From NCBI RefSeq assembly GCF_052119425.1, contig NZ_JBQKFH010000003.1, forward strand, positions 28,928-92,927: DNA of 64,000 nucleotides. The letters are read 5' to 3'. Shown here piece by piece: positions 51,751 through 59,521 of the stretch (positions are counted from its first letter, which is position 1; each line of letters starts with the position of its first letter). The translations under genes and the position numbers were made by a program. Origin of the DNA: Enterococcus_E cecorum_C (lineage in GTDB: Bacteria > Bacillota > Bacilli > Lactobacillales > Enterococcaceae). A model generated the notes under the pieces. The model was not told where the DNA came from. It did not search any database and saw only the letters and a program-made list of their open reading frames with translations.

Positions 51751-52621
51751 TCGTATCTGTTAATAAATTGACATCATCTTTAGCTAGGTGATAGTAAATG
51801 ATTTCAGGAACTAAACGAAAACGACTCGATAAATAAGAACGTCTTGCTCGGTTACAAATAGAGAGAATCGTTTTTTCCGTAACAGCATAGAGTCCGTGTG
51901 TAAAATATTCAGCCCCTTTAATCTTCTTTTTAAAGCGACGGAAATATTTGCGAGGCTCATGGGCATGCCCAGCTAAAATCAAGTCATAATTGCGAATATC
52001 CGGGACATGTTGAATCATATCAGGCTCATGTAAGAGTAATAGATGCCAACGAGAATAAGTTTTTTCGTAATGGTATTTTGGCTTACCTTTCAAAGGATCA
52101 TCAATACCCGTAACTGTAATCGAAAAATTCTCCATGGAACCAAAAATTTCTTCATTCTTCAATACTGTAAAGCCTGATTCTTCTAAGGCATTTTTGACAA
52201 AGTATTGCCCATTATTGAGATAGTCATGATTACCTAAAATCGCTATTTTTCCCATAGGTGCTGTGAAGCGTTTCATTTTGCGAATCAATTTAGGACTCAT
52301 TTTTGGGGACCATTTGCCATAATTTTCAATCAAATCTCCAGTAAATACAATAATTTCCGGACGATTACGCTGCGTTGAACGGATGAGTCGATTGATTTTC
52401 TTCGGACTAAAAAATCGTGAAAAATGTGTATCACTAAAATGAGCAATCGTGACAATGCTTTTTAATTCATATAAATCATAAGCTCGCGAAATATCGATAA
52501 TTTCACTGGAATTTTTATGGATGAAATAATGTTTTTCGCGAATCATATAAGGTAAGATAAAAATGACATAAATATAGATTGCTAATATTAGACAGATTAT
52601 TGCAATGAACAAGTACATCAT
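51725..52621 (-). CDS. Membrane-anchored metallophosphoesterase (YkuE-like)
   Basis: A 298-aa calcineurin-like phosphoesterase with an N-terminal transmembrane helix (about 4-25). Metal ligands: AHFSDTHF (D-x-H), VFTGDLIENYG (GD), LGNHDYLNN (GNHD), LLHEPD and LAGHAHEP (GHxH). ATG 52621 or 52618 follows GAAGGGGTGA; the frame upstream has no site. Substrate unknown; family members cleave lipid or nucleotide phosphates. Confidence 0.88.
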   Translation of the reverse strand: MMYLFIAIICLILAIYIYVIFILPYMIREKHYFIHKNSSEIIDISRAYDLYELKSIVTIAHFSDTHFSRFFSPKKINRLIRSTQRNRPEIIVFTGDLIENYGKWSPKMSPKLIRKMKRFTAPMGKIAILGNHDYLNNGQYFVKNALEESGFTVLKNEEIFGSMENFSITVTGIDDPLKGKPKYHYEKTYSRWHLLLLHEPDMIQHVPDIRNYDLILAGHAHEPRKYFRRFKKKIKGAEYFTHGLYAVTEKTILSICNRARRSYLSSRFRLVPEIIYYHLAKDDVNLLTDTSKKSSTNE

Positions 52622-52771
52622 TTTCACCCCTTCAAAAAAGTATCTACCTAATAGAATAGTAGAAATAGCATAAAAAAGCAATTGACTATGTAAAAAATTT
52701 GTCAGAGTTTTGTTCAATTCAAAGATGTGCTATAATGAAGCCGTTGAAAATCAATGAAAGGAACAGTTTGA

Positions 52772-53554
52772 ATGAAGATATTTGATACGCATACCCATCT
52801 TAATGCGGAACAGTTTAAAGACGATATTCCAGAAACAATTACGCGTGCCCATGAGTTAGGAATAAGTGAGATGGCTGTAGTAGGGTTTGATACGCCTACG
52901 ATTGATAAGTCTTTAGAATTAAGCCAAACCTATCCTGAAATTTATAGTATTATCGGTTGGCATCCAACTGAAGCAGGCAGTTATACGCCAGCGATTGAAG
53001 AAAACTTACAAGCATTATTAACCCGTGATAAAGTTGTTGCCTTAGGAGAGATTGGTCTCGATTATTATTGGATGGAAGATCCTAAAGAGGTCCAAGAAAA
53101 AGTATTTCGCCGTCAAATTGCAATAGCTAGAGAACATCATCTGCCAATTAGCGTCCATACGAGAGAAGCGTTGGAAGATACCTATCGCATTTTAAAAGAT
53201 GAAAAGATTCATCAAGTGGGCGGGATTATGCATAGCTTTAGCGGTGACGAATATTGGGCCGAAAAGTTCTTAGATTTGGGCATGGAATTATCCTTTAGTG
53301 GTGTTGTGACCTTTAAAAAAGCTACCGATGTTCAAGCTGCAGCCAAAATTGTGCCATTAGACCGCTTTTTAGTGGAAACGGATGCCCCTTATCTTGCACC
53401 GGTACCTTATCGCGGCAAACGCAATGAGCCTGGCTATACCCGTTATGTAGTAGAAAAAATCGCGGAATTAAAAGAATTACCAGCCGAACAGATTGCTAAA
53501 GCGAGTCGTCAAAATGCTTATCGCTTATTTAACTTAGGTGAAGTGAATGACTGA
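52772..53554 (+). CDS. tatD: TatD-family metal-dependent hydrolase (YabD)
   Basis: A 260-aa TIM-barrel DNase-type hydrolase. DTHTHLN at residues 5-11, GEIGLDYYW, VHTREA, MHSFSG, and ETDAPYLAPVPYRGKRNEP. In Bacilli it precedes rnmV and ksgA, as here (overlap 8 nt with rnmV). AAAGGAA precedes the ATG. Confidence 0.95.
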   Translation: MKIFDTHTHLNAEQFKDDIPETITRAHELGISEMAVVGFDTPTIDKSLELSQTYPEIYSIIGWHPTEAGSYTPAIEENLQALLTRDKVVALGEIGLDYYWMEDPKEVQEKVFRRQIAIAREHHLPISVHTREALEDTYRILKDEKIHQVGGIMHSFSGDEYWAEKFLDLGMELSFSGVVTFKKATDVQAAAKIVPLDRFLVETDAPYLAPVPYRGKRNEPGYTRYVVEKIAELKELPAEQIAKASRQNAYRLFNLGEVND

Positions 53555-54119
53555 TAAAATCAAGATTCAAGAAGTTGTTGTAGTAGAAGGTAAGGATGAT
53601 ACGAGAAGACTGCGTGAATTTTTTGAAGTCGATACCATTGAAACCATTGGCTCAGCTATTGATGAAAAGATACTTGAGCAAATCAAAAAAGCCCAAGCAT
53701 TACGTGGGGTGATTGTCCTAACTGATCCTGATTTTTCAGGGGAACAAATTAGAAAGAAAATCATGCAAGCTGTGCCAGAGTGTAAACATGCCTTTATTAC
53801 CAAAGCTCAAGGAAAAAGTCGTCATGCTCATGAAAGTCTAGGAGTAGAACACGCGGATAAAGCGAGTCTATTAGCCGCGCTTCAACAGGTCATGACCCCT
53901 CAAAGTAGTGTGCAAACTTACATTACGAAAGAAACATTACTCGAGTTAGGCTTGTTAGGTGGAAAGCGCGCCAAGTTTTTACGGCAACAAATTGGTGAAC
54001 GCTTAAGTATCGGATATACAAATGGTAAGCAGCTAGCCAAACGCTTAGCTATGTTTGCGATAGATGAACAAACTTTAAGAGAAACGATAAAGAAAGTCGA
54101 GGAAGAGTGTGAAAAATAG
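53547..54119 (+). CDS. rnmV: Ribonuclease M5
   Basis: Toprim-domain nuclease that matures 5S rRNA. The 190-aa product has VVVEGKDDTRRL (Glu of Toprim) and VLTDPDFSGEQIRKKI (DxD), followed by GVEHAD. Overlaps tatD and ksgA at its ends. Confidence 0.96.
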   Translation: MTDKIKIQEVVVVEGKDDTRRLREFFEVDTIETIGSAIDEKILEQIKKAQALRGVIVLTDPDFSGEQIRKKIMQAVPECKHAFITKAQGKSRHAHESLGVEHADKASLLAALQQVMTPQSSVQTYITKETLLELGLLGGKRAKFLRQQIGERLSIGYTNGKQLAKRLAMFAIDEQTLRETIKKVEEECEK

Positions 54120-54987
54120 AGAAATTGCCAATCCCAGTCATACACGCGAAATCTTAGAACGTCATGGATTTACATTTAAGAAAAGTTTAGGTCAAAATTT
54201 TTTAACCGAACCGAATATCTTGCGTAAAATCGTCCAGACTGCCCAAATTGATGACAAAGTAAATGTTATCGAGGTAGGTCCGGGTATCGGTGCCTTAACA
54301 GAGCATCTTGCCCAAAATGCGCATCAAGTTTTAGCCTTTGAAATTGATGATCGTTTAATTCCCGTTTTGGCAGATACTTTAGCTGAATATGAGAATGTGC
54401 AAGTGGTTCATCAAGATGTTTTAAAGGCCGATTTGGTGCAAGTGACGCAAGAAGTCTTTACCGAAAATTTACCAATTAAAGTAGTTGCTAATCTGCCTTA
54501 CTACATCACCACACCGATTATGATGCATTTTCTAGAATCGGCATTAAAAGTTGATGAAATGGTTGTGATGATGCAAAAAGAAGTAGCTGATCGTATAAGT
54601 GCACAACCAGGAAGTAAAGCTTATGGTTCGTTAAGCATTGCCGTCCAATATTACATGCAAGCTCAACTTGCTTTCATCGTTCCAAAAACCGTGTTTGTCC
54701 CACAGCCAAATGTTGATTCTGCCATTTTGAAATTAACTCGGCGCAGTCAACCCGCTGTAGAAGTGATAGACGAAAAAGCCTTCTTTAGATTAACGAAAGC
54801 TGCCTTTCAACTTCGCCGCAAAACACTGTGGAACAATCTTTTACACTCATATGGCAAAGATGAAGCAACAAAAAATTGGTTAACACAAGCCTTGGACCAA
54901 GCGAATATCGATCCTAAACGTAGAGGAGAGACTCTGACCTTACAAGAATTTGCCGATTTAAGTAATGCGATGAAAAATTTAAAATAG
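54109..54987 (+). CDS. rsmA: 16S rRNA dimethyladenosine transferase
   Basis: Dimethylates A1518 and A1519 of 16S rRNA (KsgA). The 292-aa product has KSLGQNFLTEPN, SAM motif EVGPGIGALTEHL, VANLPYYITTPI (catalytic NLPY), and VFVPQPNVDSAIL. Starts at GTG 54109 inside rnmV with GAGGAAG upstream. Confidence 0.96.
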   Translation: MKNREIANPSHTREILERHGFTFKKSLGQNFLTEPNILRKIVQTAQIDDKVNVIEVGPGIGALTEHLAQNAHQVLAFEIDDRLIPVLADTLAEYENVQVVHQDVLKADLVQVTQEVFTENLPIKVVANLPYYITTPIMMHFLESALKVDEMVVMMQKEVADRISAQPGSKAYGSLSIAVQYYMQAQLAFIVPKTVFVPQPNVDSAILKLTRRSQPAVEVIDEKAFFRLTKAAFQLRRKTLWNNLLHSYGKDEATKNWLTQALDQANIDPKRRGETLTLQEFADLSNAMKNLK

Positions 54988-54990
54988 TTA

Positions 54991-55046
54991 ATGAAACACT
55001 TTTTGGTAGTCGAATCATATTTTACTTGACTAAAAAGTGTTTTTTC
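54991..55046 (+). terminator. Terminator after rsmA
   Basis: Stem AAACACTTTTT...GTAGTC / GACTA...AAAGTGTTT followed by T-rich sequence. Confidence 0.75.
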
Positions 55047-55198
55047 TATGAATAAAATTCGCTATCCTACTGAAGCAAAATTATTTTTAGATATAATTTA
55101 AAGGAAAAAAAGAATGTTTTTTTATAACTTTTGTGTAATTAAATGAAATGATAAATTTGTATGATTTACCATTACTTCAGTTTTTTTAAATAAAATTG

Positions 55199-55391
55199 TT
55201 GGTTAAAAAATAAAAATATAGTATAATGTACCTGTAGATAACCTATAAGTGTGGAGGATTTTTTTGATAAAAATAAACGGTGATTAACGAATGTTTTTCG
55301 AGCCCCTTCCCATTCCCCAATGACTCTATAGATGTTCGTTTTTCATTACCTCCATGAATTTTTGGCACTAAGGATAGGTGCCTTTTTTTTT
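55199..55391 (+). ncRNA. Candidate small RNA with C-rich loops
   Basis: Promoter TTGGTT (55199-55204), 17-nt spacer, TATAAT (55222-55227), transcript from about 55234. It can form a stem TGGAGG/CCTCCA, carries an unpaired C-rich stretch GAGCCCCTTCCCATTCCCC (55300-55318), an anti-SD-like TTACCTCCAT, and ends in a GGCAC...GTGCC terminator with nine T. The layout recalls RsaE/csRNA-type regulators. It does not match a riboswitch class I know. Confidence 0.5.
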
Positions 55392-55406
55392 ACCCCTTAT
55401 TATTGT

Positions 55407-55466
55407 CTTGACATTATATGTTAATTAGATTATATTTATAGCAACTTGTTTATGTCATGACATAAA
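55407..55466 (+). promoter_or_regulatory. Two TGTCNTGACA-type sites before the niacin S-component gene
   Basis: TTGTCTTGACATTA overlaps a TTGACA -35 (55408-55420). A second, perfect 18-bp palindrome TTTATGTCATGACATAAA lies about 30 bp downstream (about 55449-55466). Both carry TGTC-TGACA, recalling the NiaR operator. Binding here would repress by niacin. Confidence 0.5.
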
Positions 55467-55515
55467 TAAACTAAATTGATAAACTAATACTGATTGTGAA
55501 AAAAGGAGTTTAAAA

Positions 55516-56091
55516 ATGAAGATTCAATCAATCAAAAATTTAACAGTTGCTGCTTTGCTCATTGCTTTAGGGATTCTTATCCCAATGGTCATGCCGAAGA
55601 TTGTCATCGGACCTGCCTCTTATACGTTAGGAAGTCACGTACCAGCAATGATTGCTATGTTTTTCTCACCTTTAATGGCTATTTGCGTCACTTTGGGTAC
55701 TGCTTTAGGATTCTTTTTAACCTTACCACCAATTATCGGCTTACGTGCACTTTCACATATAATATTTGTAACAATTGGTGCTATTTACTTACAAAAAAAT
55801 CCCCAAATAGTCCAAAAACCATGGAAATTACAAGGATTTAATTTTATTTTAGCTGTTATCCATGCTAGTTTTGAGGTTGTTGTTGTATTTGCTTTTGCTT
55901 ATTTTGGTAATCTTGCAAATACGACATTTGATCGCAATTATTTTATTTTCTTATTCGGTATGATTGGTCTAGGTGGCTTAATCCATAGCATGATTGATTT
56001 CAATATTGCCTATATCGTTGCCAAAGCTATTCAAAAACAAGCGCAAATTCCTGTTTTCACTTTAGCAACGAAAAAATCGAATATTCACTAA
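55516..56091 (+). CDS. ECF transporter S component, probably niacin (NiaX-like)
   Basis: A 191-aa substrate-capture membrane protein with five or six helices. N-terminal TVAALLIALGILIPMV and the segment ASYTLGSHVPAMIAMFFSP resemble NiaX proteins. The upstream NiaR-like palindromes support niacin as substrate. No EcfA/EcfT genes are present, as expected for shared (group II) ECF modules. AAGGAG precedes the ATG. Another vitamin cannot be excluded. Confidence 0.72.
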   Translation: MKIQSIKNLTVAALLIALGILIPMVMPKIVIGPASYTLGSHVPAMIAMFFSPLMAICVTLGTALGFFLTLPPIIGLRALSHIIFVTIGAIYLQKNPQIVQKPWKLQGFNFILAVIHASFEVVVVFAFAYFGNLANTTFDRNYFIFLFGMIGLGGLIHSMIDFNIAYIVAKAIQKQAQIPVFTLATKKSNIH

Positions 56092-56161
56092 TCAAGGGCG
56101 AATATTTTGCCATTTTTTAAAGAAACAAATGAAATTTTAGCATTATTTTCAGAAAGTGTGT

Positions 56162-56167
56162 TATGAT
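56162..56167 (+). promoter_or_regulatory. -10 element of the probable folT promoter
   Basis: TATGAT preceded by GTGTGT, the same context as before metE. The -35 is weak. It lies upstream of both repeat elements and the riboswitch. Confidence 0.45.
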
Positions 56168-56173
56168 GAACGT

Positions 56174-56215
56174 AAGGTTGTAAGAAGAAGTCTGATCAAG
56201 TCGCTTCACAACCTT
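56174..56215. repeat. Miniature palindromic repeat element
   Basis: Two 5' ends of the hairpin repeat placed head to head: AAGGTTGT ... ACAACCTT, with GATCAAGTCG (inverted bulge region) inside. 42 bp. Confidence 0.55.
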
Positions 56216-56218
56216 ATT

Positions 56219-56348
56219 GACGGTGTTCGGCAGCTAGACATTGTGAAATTCGCCCTCCCACTTGCAAAAATCTCCTTTCATCCGATTTTTGCAGTGGTAG
56301 GTAAACACACGAATTTCTTCATGTCTAAGCGAGCTGCCTTACAACCTT
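56219..56348 (-). repeat. Hairpin repeat, type C, full
   Basis: Full type C copy on the minus strand: arms GGCAGCT/AGCTGCC, bulge CGCTT, AGACAT/ATGTCT. Its inner helix CACTGCAAAAATC/GATTTTTGCAAGTG differs from the other type C copies, yet still pairs. Confidence 0.78.
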
Positions 56349-56353
56349 TATTA

Positions 56354-56447
56354 CAGAGTAGGGGTTAGTGCGTTAAGTGCTTTGGGGATGGGATGTTGCC
56401 TCATTGACGAAGAATTTTATTCGCGGTGCTAATCTCGCATTCGCTGC
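56354..56447 (+). promoter_or_regulatory. Tetrahydrofolate riboswitch (THF class I)
   Basis: Matches the THF aptamer: GAGTAG, GCGTTAAGTGC, GATGGGATGTTGCC, GACGAA, CGCGGTGC, CGCATTCGC in the known order and spacing. It is followed by a short hairpin and the folT ribosome-binding site, suggesting control of translation. Confidence 0.9.
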
Positions 56448-56481
56448 AATTTTTGTAGCAACTCATTAAGGAGATGCACAC

Positions 56482-57006
56482 ATGAAAAACAACAAAATTT
56501 CAGTTCAATCGATGGCTTTATTAGCGCTATTAGTGGCAATCCAAATTGTCTTAAGTCGTCAATTTGCCATCGAAACGCAATTGGTCAAGTTCTCTTTTGC
56601 GTTTGTCGCTACATTTTTAATGGGGCTATTTTTAGGTCCTTGGTGGGCTGGTATCGGCGGTGTTTTATCGGATGTTATCGGTATGACCTTACTAGCAAAA
56701 AGTCCATTCTTTATCGGCTTTACATTTAGTGCGTTTTTAGGTGGTGTCGTCTATGGCTTATACTTCTATAACAAAGAAGTCACGCTAAAACGCTGTATCG
56801 CTTGTGTTTTAACTAATGCGGTATTATTTACATTAATTTTAACGCCACTGTGGCTATCTATCATGTATAATATTCCGTTAAATAGTTGGGCTATTTGGTC
56901 TGTACGTTTAATCAAATTAGCCATCACAATTCCATTGCATGTAGCTACCTTGTATATTGTCGGTAAAGCTTTACCAATGGCACAATTAAAACGAAAATTA
57001 TCATAA
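56482..57006 (+). CDS. folT: Folate-specific ECF transporter S component
   Basis: A 174-aa integral membrane protein with about six helices that binds folate for the shared ECF module. Helix 2-3 segment FMGLFLGPWWAGIGGVLSD and VYGLYFYNKE are FolT-like, and the upstream THF riboswitch fixes the substrate. AAGGAGATGCACAC precedes the ATG. Confidence 0.92.
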   Translation: MKNNKISVQSMALLALLVAIQIVLSRQFAIETQLVKFSFAFVATFLMGLFLGPWWAGIGGVLSDVIGMTLLAKSPFFIGFTFSAFLGGVVYGLYFYNKEVTLKRCIACVLTNAVLFTLILTPLWLSIMYNIPLNSWAIWSVRLIKLAITIPLHVATLYIVGKALPMAQLKRKLS

Positions 57007-57048
57007 AAAAAGCAAGCTAGCAAGAGATTCATCCCATCTTTTGCTAGG

Positions 57049-57300
57049 TTATTTGTATAGGTTCATTTTTTTGGCAATTTGTTCGGCATAATAGCAAACG
57101 GTTTGTGGATCGCGCTTTTTTAAGGCTTCCTGTTCACTAAGAGGGAGTAAATAAAAGTCAACAATCACGCGATCAAAATGCCCTGTGCGCATGGATTGGT
57201 AGATTTCTAGCTCTAAACTCGTATGCAAAATATCATTCATTAATTCAGCCGTAACACTAGCATTTGCAGAATGATTGGGAAAAGGAATAATCTCAGCCAT
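57049..57300 (-). CDS. Small protein of unknown function, paralogue of the next gene
   Basis: An 83-aa protein starting at ATG 57300, eight bases after GGGAG. No known domain. It resembles its neighbour: an N-terminal (I/V)(I/V)PF, a central Thr/Ser-x-ELE-x-YQ(S/A)(M/I)R, and an LP-x-S/K segment. Mostly alpha-helical, no membrane segment. The two genes overlap and are co-transcribed. Confidence 0.7.
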   Translation of the reverse strand: MAEIIPFPNHSANASVTAELMNDILHTSLELEIYQSMRTGHFDRVIVDFYLLPLSEQEALKKRDPQTVCYYAEQIAKKMNLYK

Positions 57301-57619
57301 GATCATCGCTCCCATCTGGTTCGCCTAAAGAGCAAAAAATATGTTTGTTCTCTTGCCAGTAGTTTTCTAATAAATTTGATTGGCGCAGATGTTCGATAAA
57401 TAGATGGGCTAAATAAGTCACAGCTTGGCGACGGCAGGAAAGCAGTTCTTTTTGTTTCTCTTTAGGAAGGGTATCTACTAAAAATAAGAAAGAATGATAG
57501 GTTTCATTACGGATGGCTTGATATAAAAGTAGTTCGGTACCTACTTGCAATAAATCTGCCATTTCTTGCGTAGGTATGAACGCTGATTGCTTAAAAGGAA
57601 CTATATTGTTTTGTCGCAT
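57293..57619 (-). CDS. Small protein of unknown function, paralogue
   Basis: A 108-aa protein if started at ATG 57619 (AAGGA 12 bases upstream; an ATG at 57640 has no site). Shares the pattern (I/V)VPF, TELLLYQAIRNE, TLPKEKQ and a helical C-terminal part with the 57049-57300 gene, so the pair looks like an old tandem duplication. Has three Cys, unlike its partner. Function unknown. Confidence 0.68.
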   Translation of the reverse strand: MRQNNIVPFKQSAFIPTQEMADLLQVGTELLLYQAIRNETYHSFLFLVDTLPKEKQKELLSCRRQAVTYLAHLFIEHLRQSNLLENYWQENKHIFCSLGEPDGSDDHG

Positions 57620-57718
57620 GATGAAGACACATCCTTCCATTTATGGTGCAAATATATTATAGAACTTTTTGACTGACATGTCGTATCATTTGTAAACCTA
57701 TAGCTTATCAAAGAAAAA

Positions 57719-57756
57719 ATTCCTCTGCCAATGAAAGGCAATCACTGGCAAAGGAA
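57719..57756 (-). terminator. Terminator of the efrAB-like operon
   Basis: Stem TTCCTTTGCCAGTG / CATTGGCAGAGGAA followed by TTTTTTC on the minus strand. Confidence 0.85.
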
Positions 57757-57763
57757 GCGTGGG

Positions 57764-59521
57764 TTAAATTTGTGTTTGTGTAAATTGGGCGTGATAGAGT
57801 TTTGCGTAGTAGCCGTTTTGTTGCAATAATTGGTGGTGTGTGCCCATTTCGACAATTTGTCCATGATCCATCACTAAAATTTGGTCTGCAGATTGAATAG
57901 TAGAGAGTCGATGGGCGATAACAAAGCTAGTTTTTCCTTTCATCATTGCTAAAAAGGCATCTTGTATCTTTCTTTCAGTCAAAGCATCGACAGAACTAGT
58001 GGCCTCGTCTAAGATAAGCATCGGAGGGTTTGAAATCATGGTTCGCGCGATGGTCAGCAATTGGCGTTGACCATCTGAAATTTTGACATTTTTCTCCCCA
58101 AGAGGCGTATCTAATTGTTGAGGTAATCGCATGACAAAATCATACATAAATGATTTTTTGAGTGCATCAGTGATTTCTTCATCCGTAGCATCTGGACGAC
58201 CAAAAACGAGATTTTCACGTAAAGTACTATCGAAAATCCACGTGTCTTGAAGCACCATGCCAAAATTCTTTCTTAACTCATCGCGTTTGACTTTTGCAAT
58301 GTTCACACCATCAATTAGGATTTTTCCACTATTGACTTCATAAAAGCGCATCAATAAATTCACCAATGTAGATTTACCCGCCCCAGTTTTACCAACAATG
58401 GCAATCGTTTGTCCAGGTTGAGCAGTAAAATTGAAATCCTCAATTAAAGGTTGGGAAGGGACATAATGAAAATCCACATGTTGGAATTCAACTTTTCCTT
58501 GAATAGGCGGCAAGGGAAGTGAGGCTTCTTCTTTCAATGGTTTTTGAGCCAATAACTCAATCGTGCGTTCCATCCCGGCCAGTGCACTTTGAATTTGGGT
58601 AGTGAGTCCCGTCAATTCAATAAAAGGTTTTGAAAATTGACTCGAATAAATCGTAAAGCTTGAAACCGTTCCGATGCTGACAAGATCAGGATGTTTAATC
58701 GCTAATAACCCACCGACACAGCCGACTGCTACATAAGCTAAATGATCGACAAAACGTGAAAGAGGATTGGCGATGGCAGAAGAGAATTGGGCGTTTTTCC
58801 CTTTTACATAAAGAATTTGATTCATTTCTTCAAATTTTTGTTGATTTATCGTTTCGTGTTGGAAAGCTTTGACAATTTTTTGATTGCCCACCATTTCGGT
58901 AATAAAACTCGACATATCCCCTAGAATAGATTGTTGAGCGACAAAGTTTTTTTGTGAGAGTTTGGCAACCACCCAACTACTCATCACGATAATCGGTGTT
59001 GCAATTAACACGACCAATGTTAACCATACATTTAGGTAAAACATCATCCCAAGTGAAATCACTACAATGGTCCCACCAGAGAAAACTTGGGTATAAATGG
59101 CTTGAATCGCAGCTGAAATATTATCCATATCATTAGTAAAGCGACTCATAATATTTCCGTGAGGCGTGCGGTCATAATAACTCACTGGTAATGAATTAAG
59201 ATGTAAGAAGGTATCTTTACGTAGGTTTGCGACACTTAAGTAGGCCACACGATTACCGATACGTTGAATAAAATATTGCCCGAGCACATTGATGACTACC
59301 AATAATAAGAAGAAACCAATGGCACGATAGATTAGGGAAAATTCTACTCTACCCAGACCAATCATCAAGTCGATAATCTGACCAATGGCATAGGTAAGCA
59401 GCACACTAGCGATACCACTCAGAATGCCTAAAGCTAAAGCCGTCCAATTTTGTAGACGAAAACGACGTAAATAAGGCATAAAAGCGCGAATGGATTGGGC
59501 ATTCATTTTTCTTTGTCTCAT
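57764..59521 (-). CDS. efrB: ABC multidrug exporter half-transporter (EfrB-like)
   Basis: A 585-aa half-transporter: six transmembrane helices (about 25-310) and an ATPase domain. Walker A GKTGAGKSTLVN, Walker B MLILDEATSSVD with the catalytic Glu, but a deviant signature (ISDGQ rather than LSGGQ). It thus supplies one competent ATP site in a heterodimer with the next gene. The start overlaps the upstream gene's stop (ATGA). EfrAB-type pumps export dyes and drugs in enterococci; the name is by similarity of arrangement. Confidence 0.85.
   Translation of the reverse strand: MRQRKMNAQSIRAFMPYLRRFRLQNWTALALGILSGIASVLLTYAIGQIIDLMIGLGRVEFSLIYRAIGFFLLLVVINVLGQYFIQRIGNRVAYLSVANLRKDTFLHLNSLPVSYYDRTPHGNIMSRFTNDMDNISAAIQAIYTQVFSGGTIVVISLGMMFYLNVWLTLVVLIATPIIVMSSWVVAKLSQKNFVAQQSILGDMSSFITEMVGNQKIVKAFQHETINQQKFEEMNQILYVKGKNAQFSSAIANPLSRFVDHLAYVAVGCVGGLLAIKHPDLVSIGTVSSFTIYSSQFSKPFIELTGLTTQIQSALAGMERTIELLAQKPLKEEASLPLPPIQGKVEFQHVDFHYVPSQPLIEDFNFTAQPGQTIAIVGKTGAGKSTLVNLLMRFYEVNSGKILIDGVNIAKVKRDELRKNFGMVLQDTWIFDSTLRENLVFGRPDATDEEITDALKKSFMYDFVMRLPQQLDTPLGEKNVKISDGQRQLLTIARTMISNPPMLILDEATSSVDALTERKIQDAFLAMMKGKTSFVIAHRLSTIQSADQILVMDHGQIVEMGTHHQLLQQNGYYAKLYHAQFTQTQI

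Noticed and set aside
55230..55391. Known riboswitch upstream of the NiaX-like gene
   Set aside because: I compared it mentally with preQ1, THF, TPP, FMN, SAM, fluoride, Mn and ZTP aptamers and saw no matching core motifs. The downstream gene also has its own promoter.
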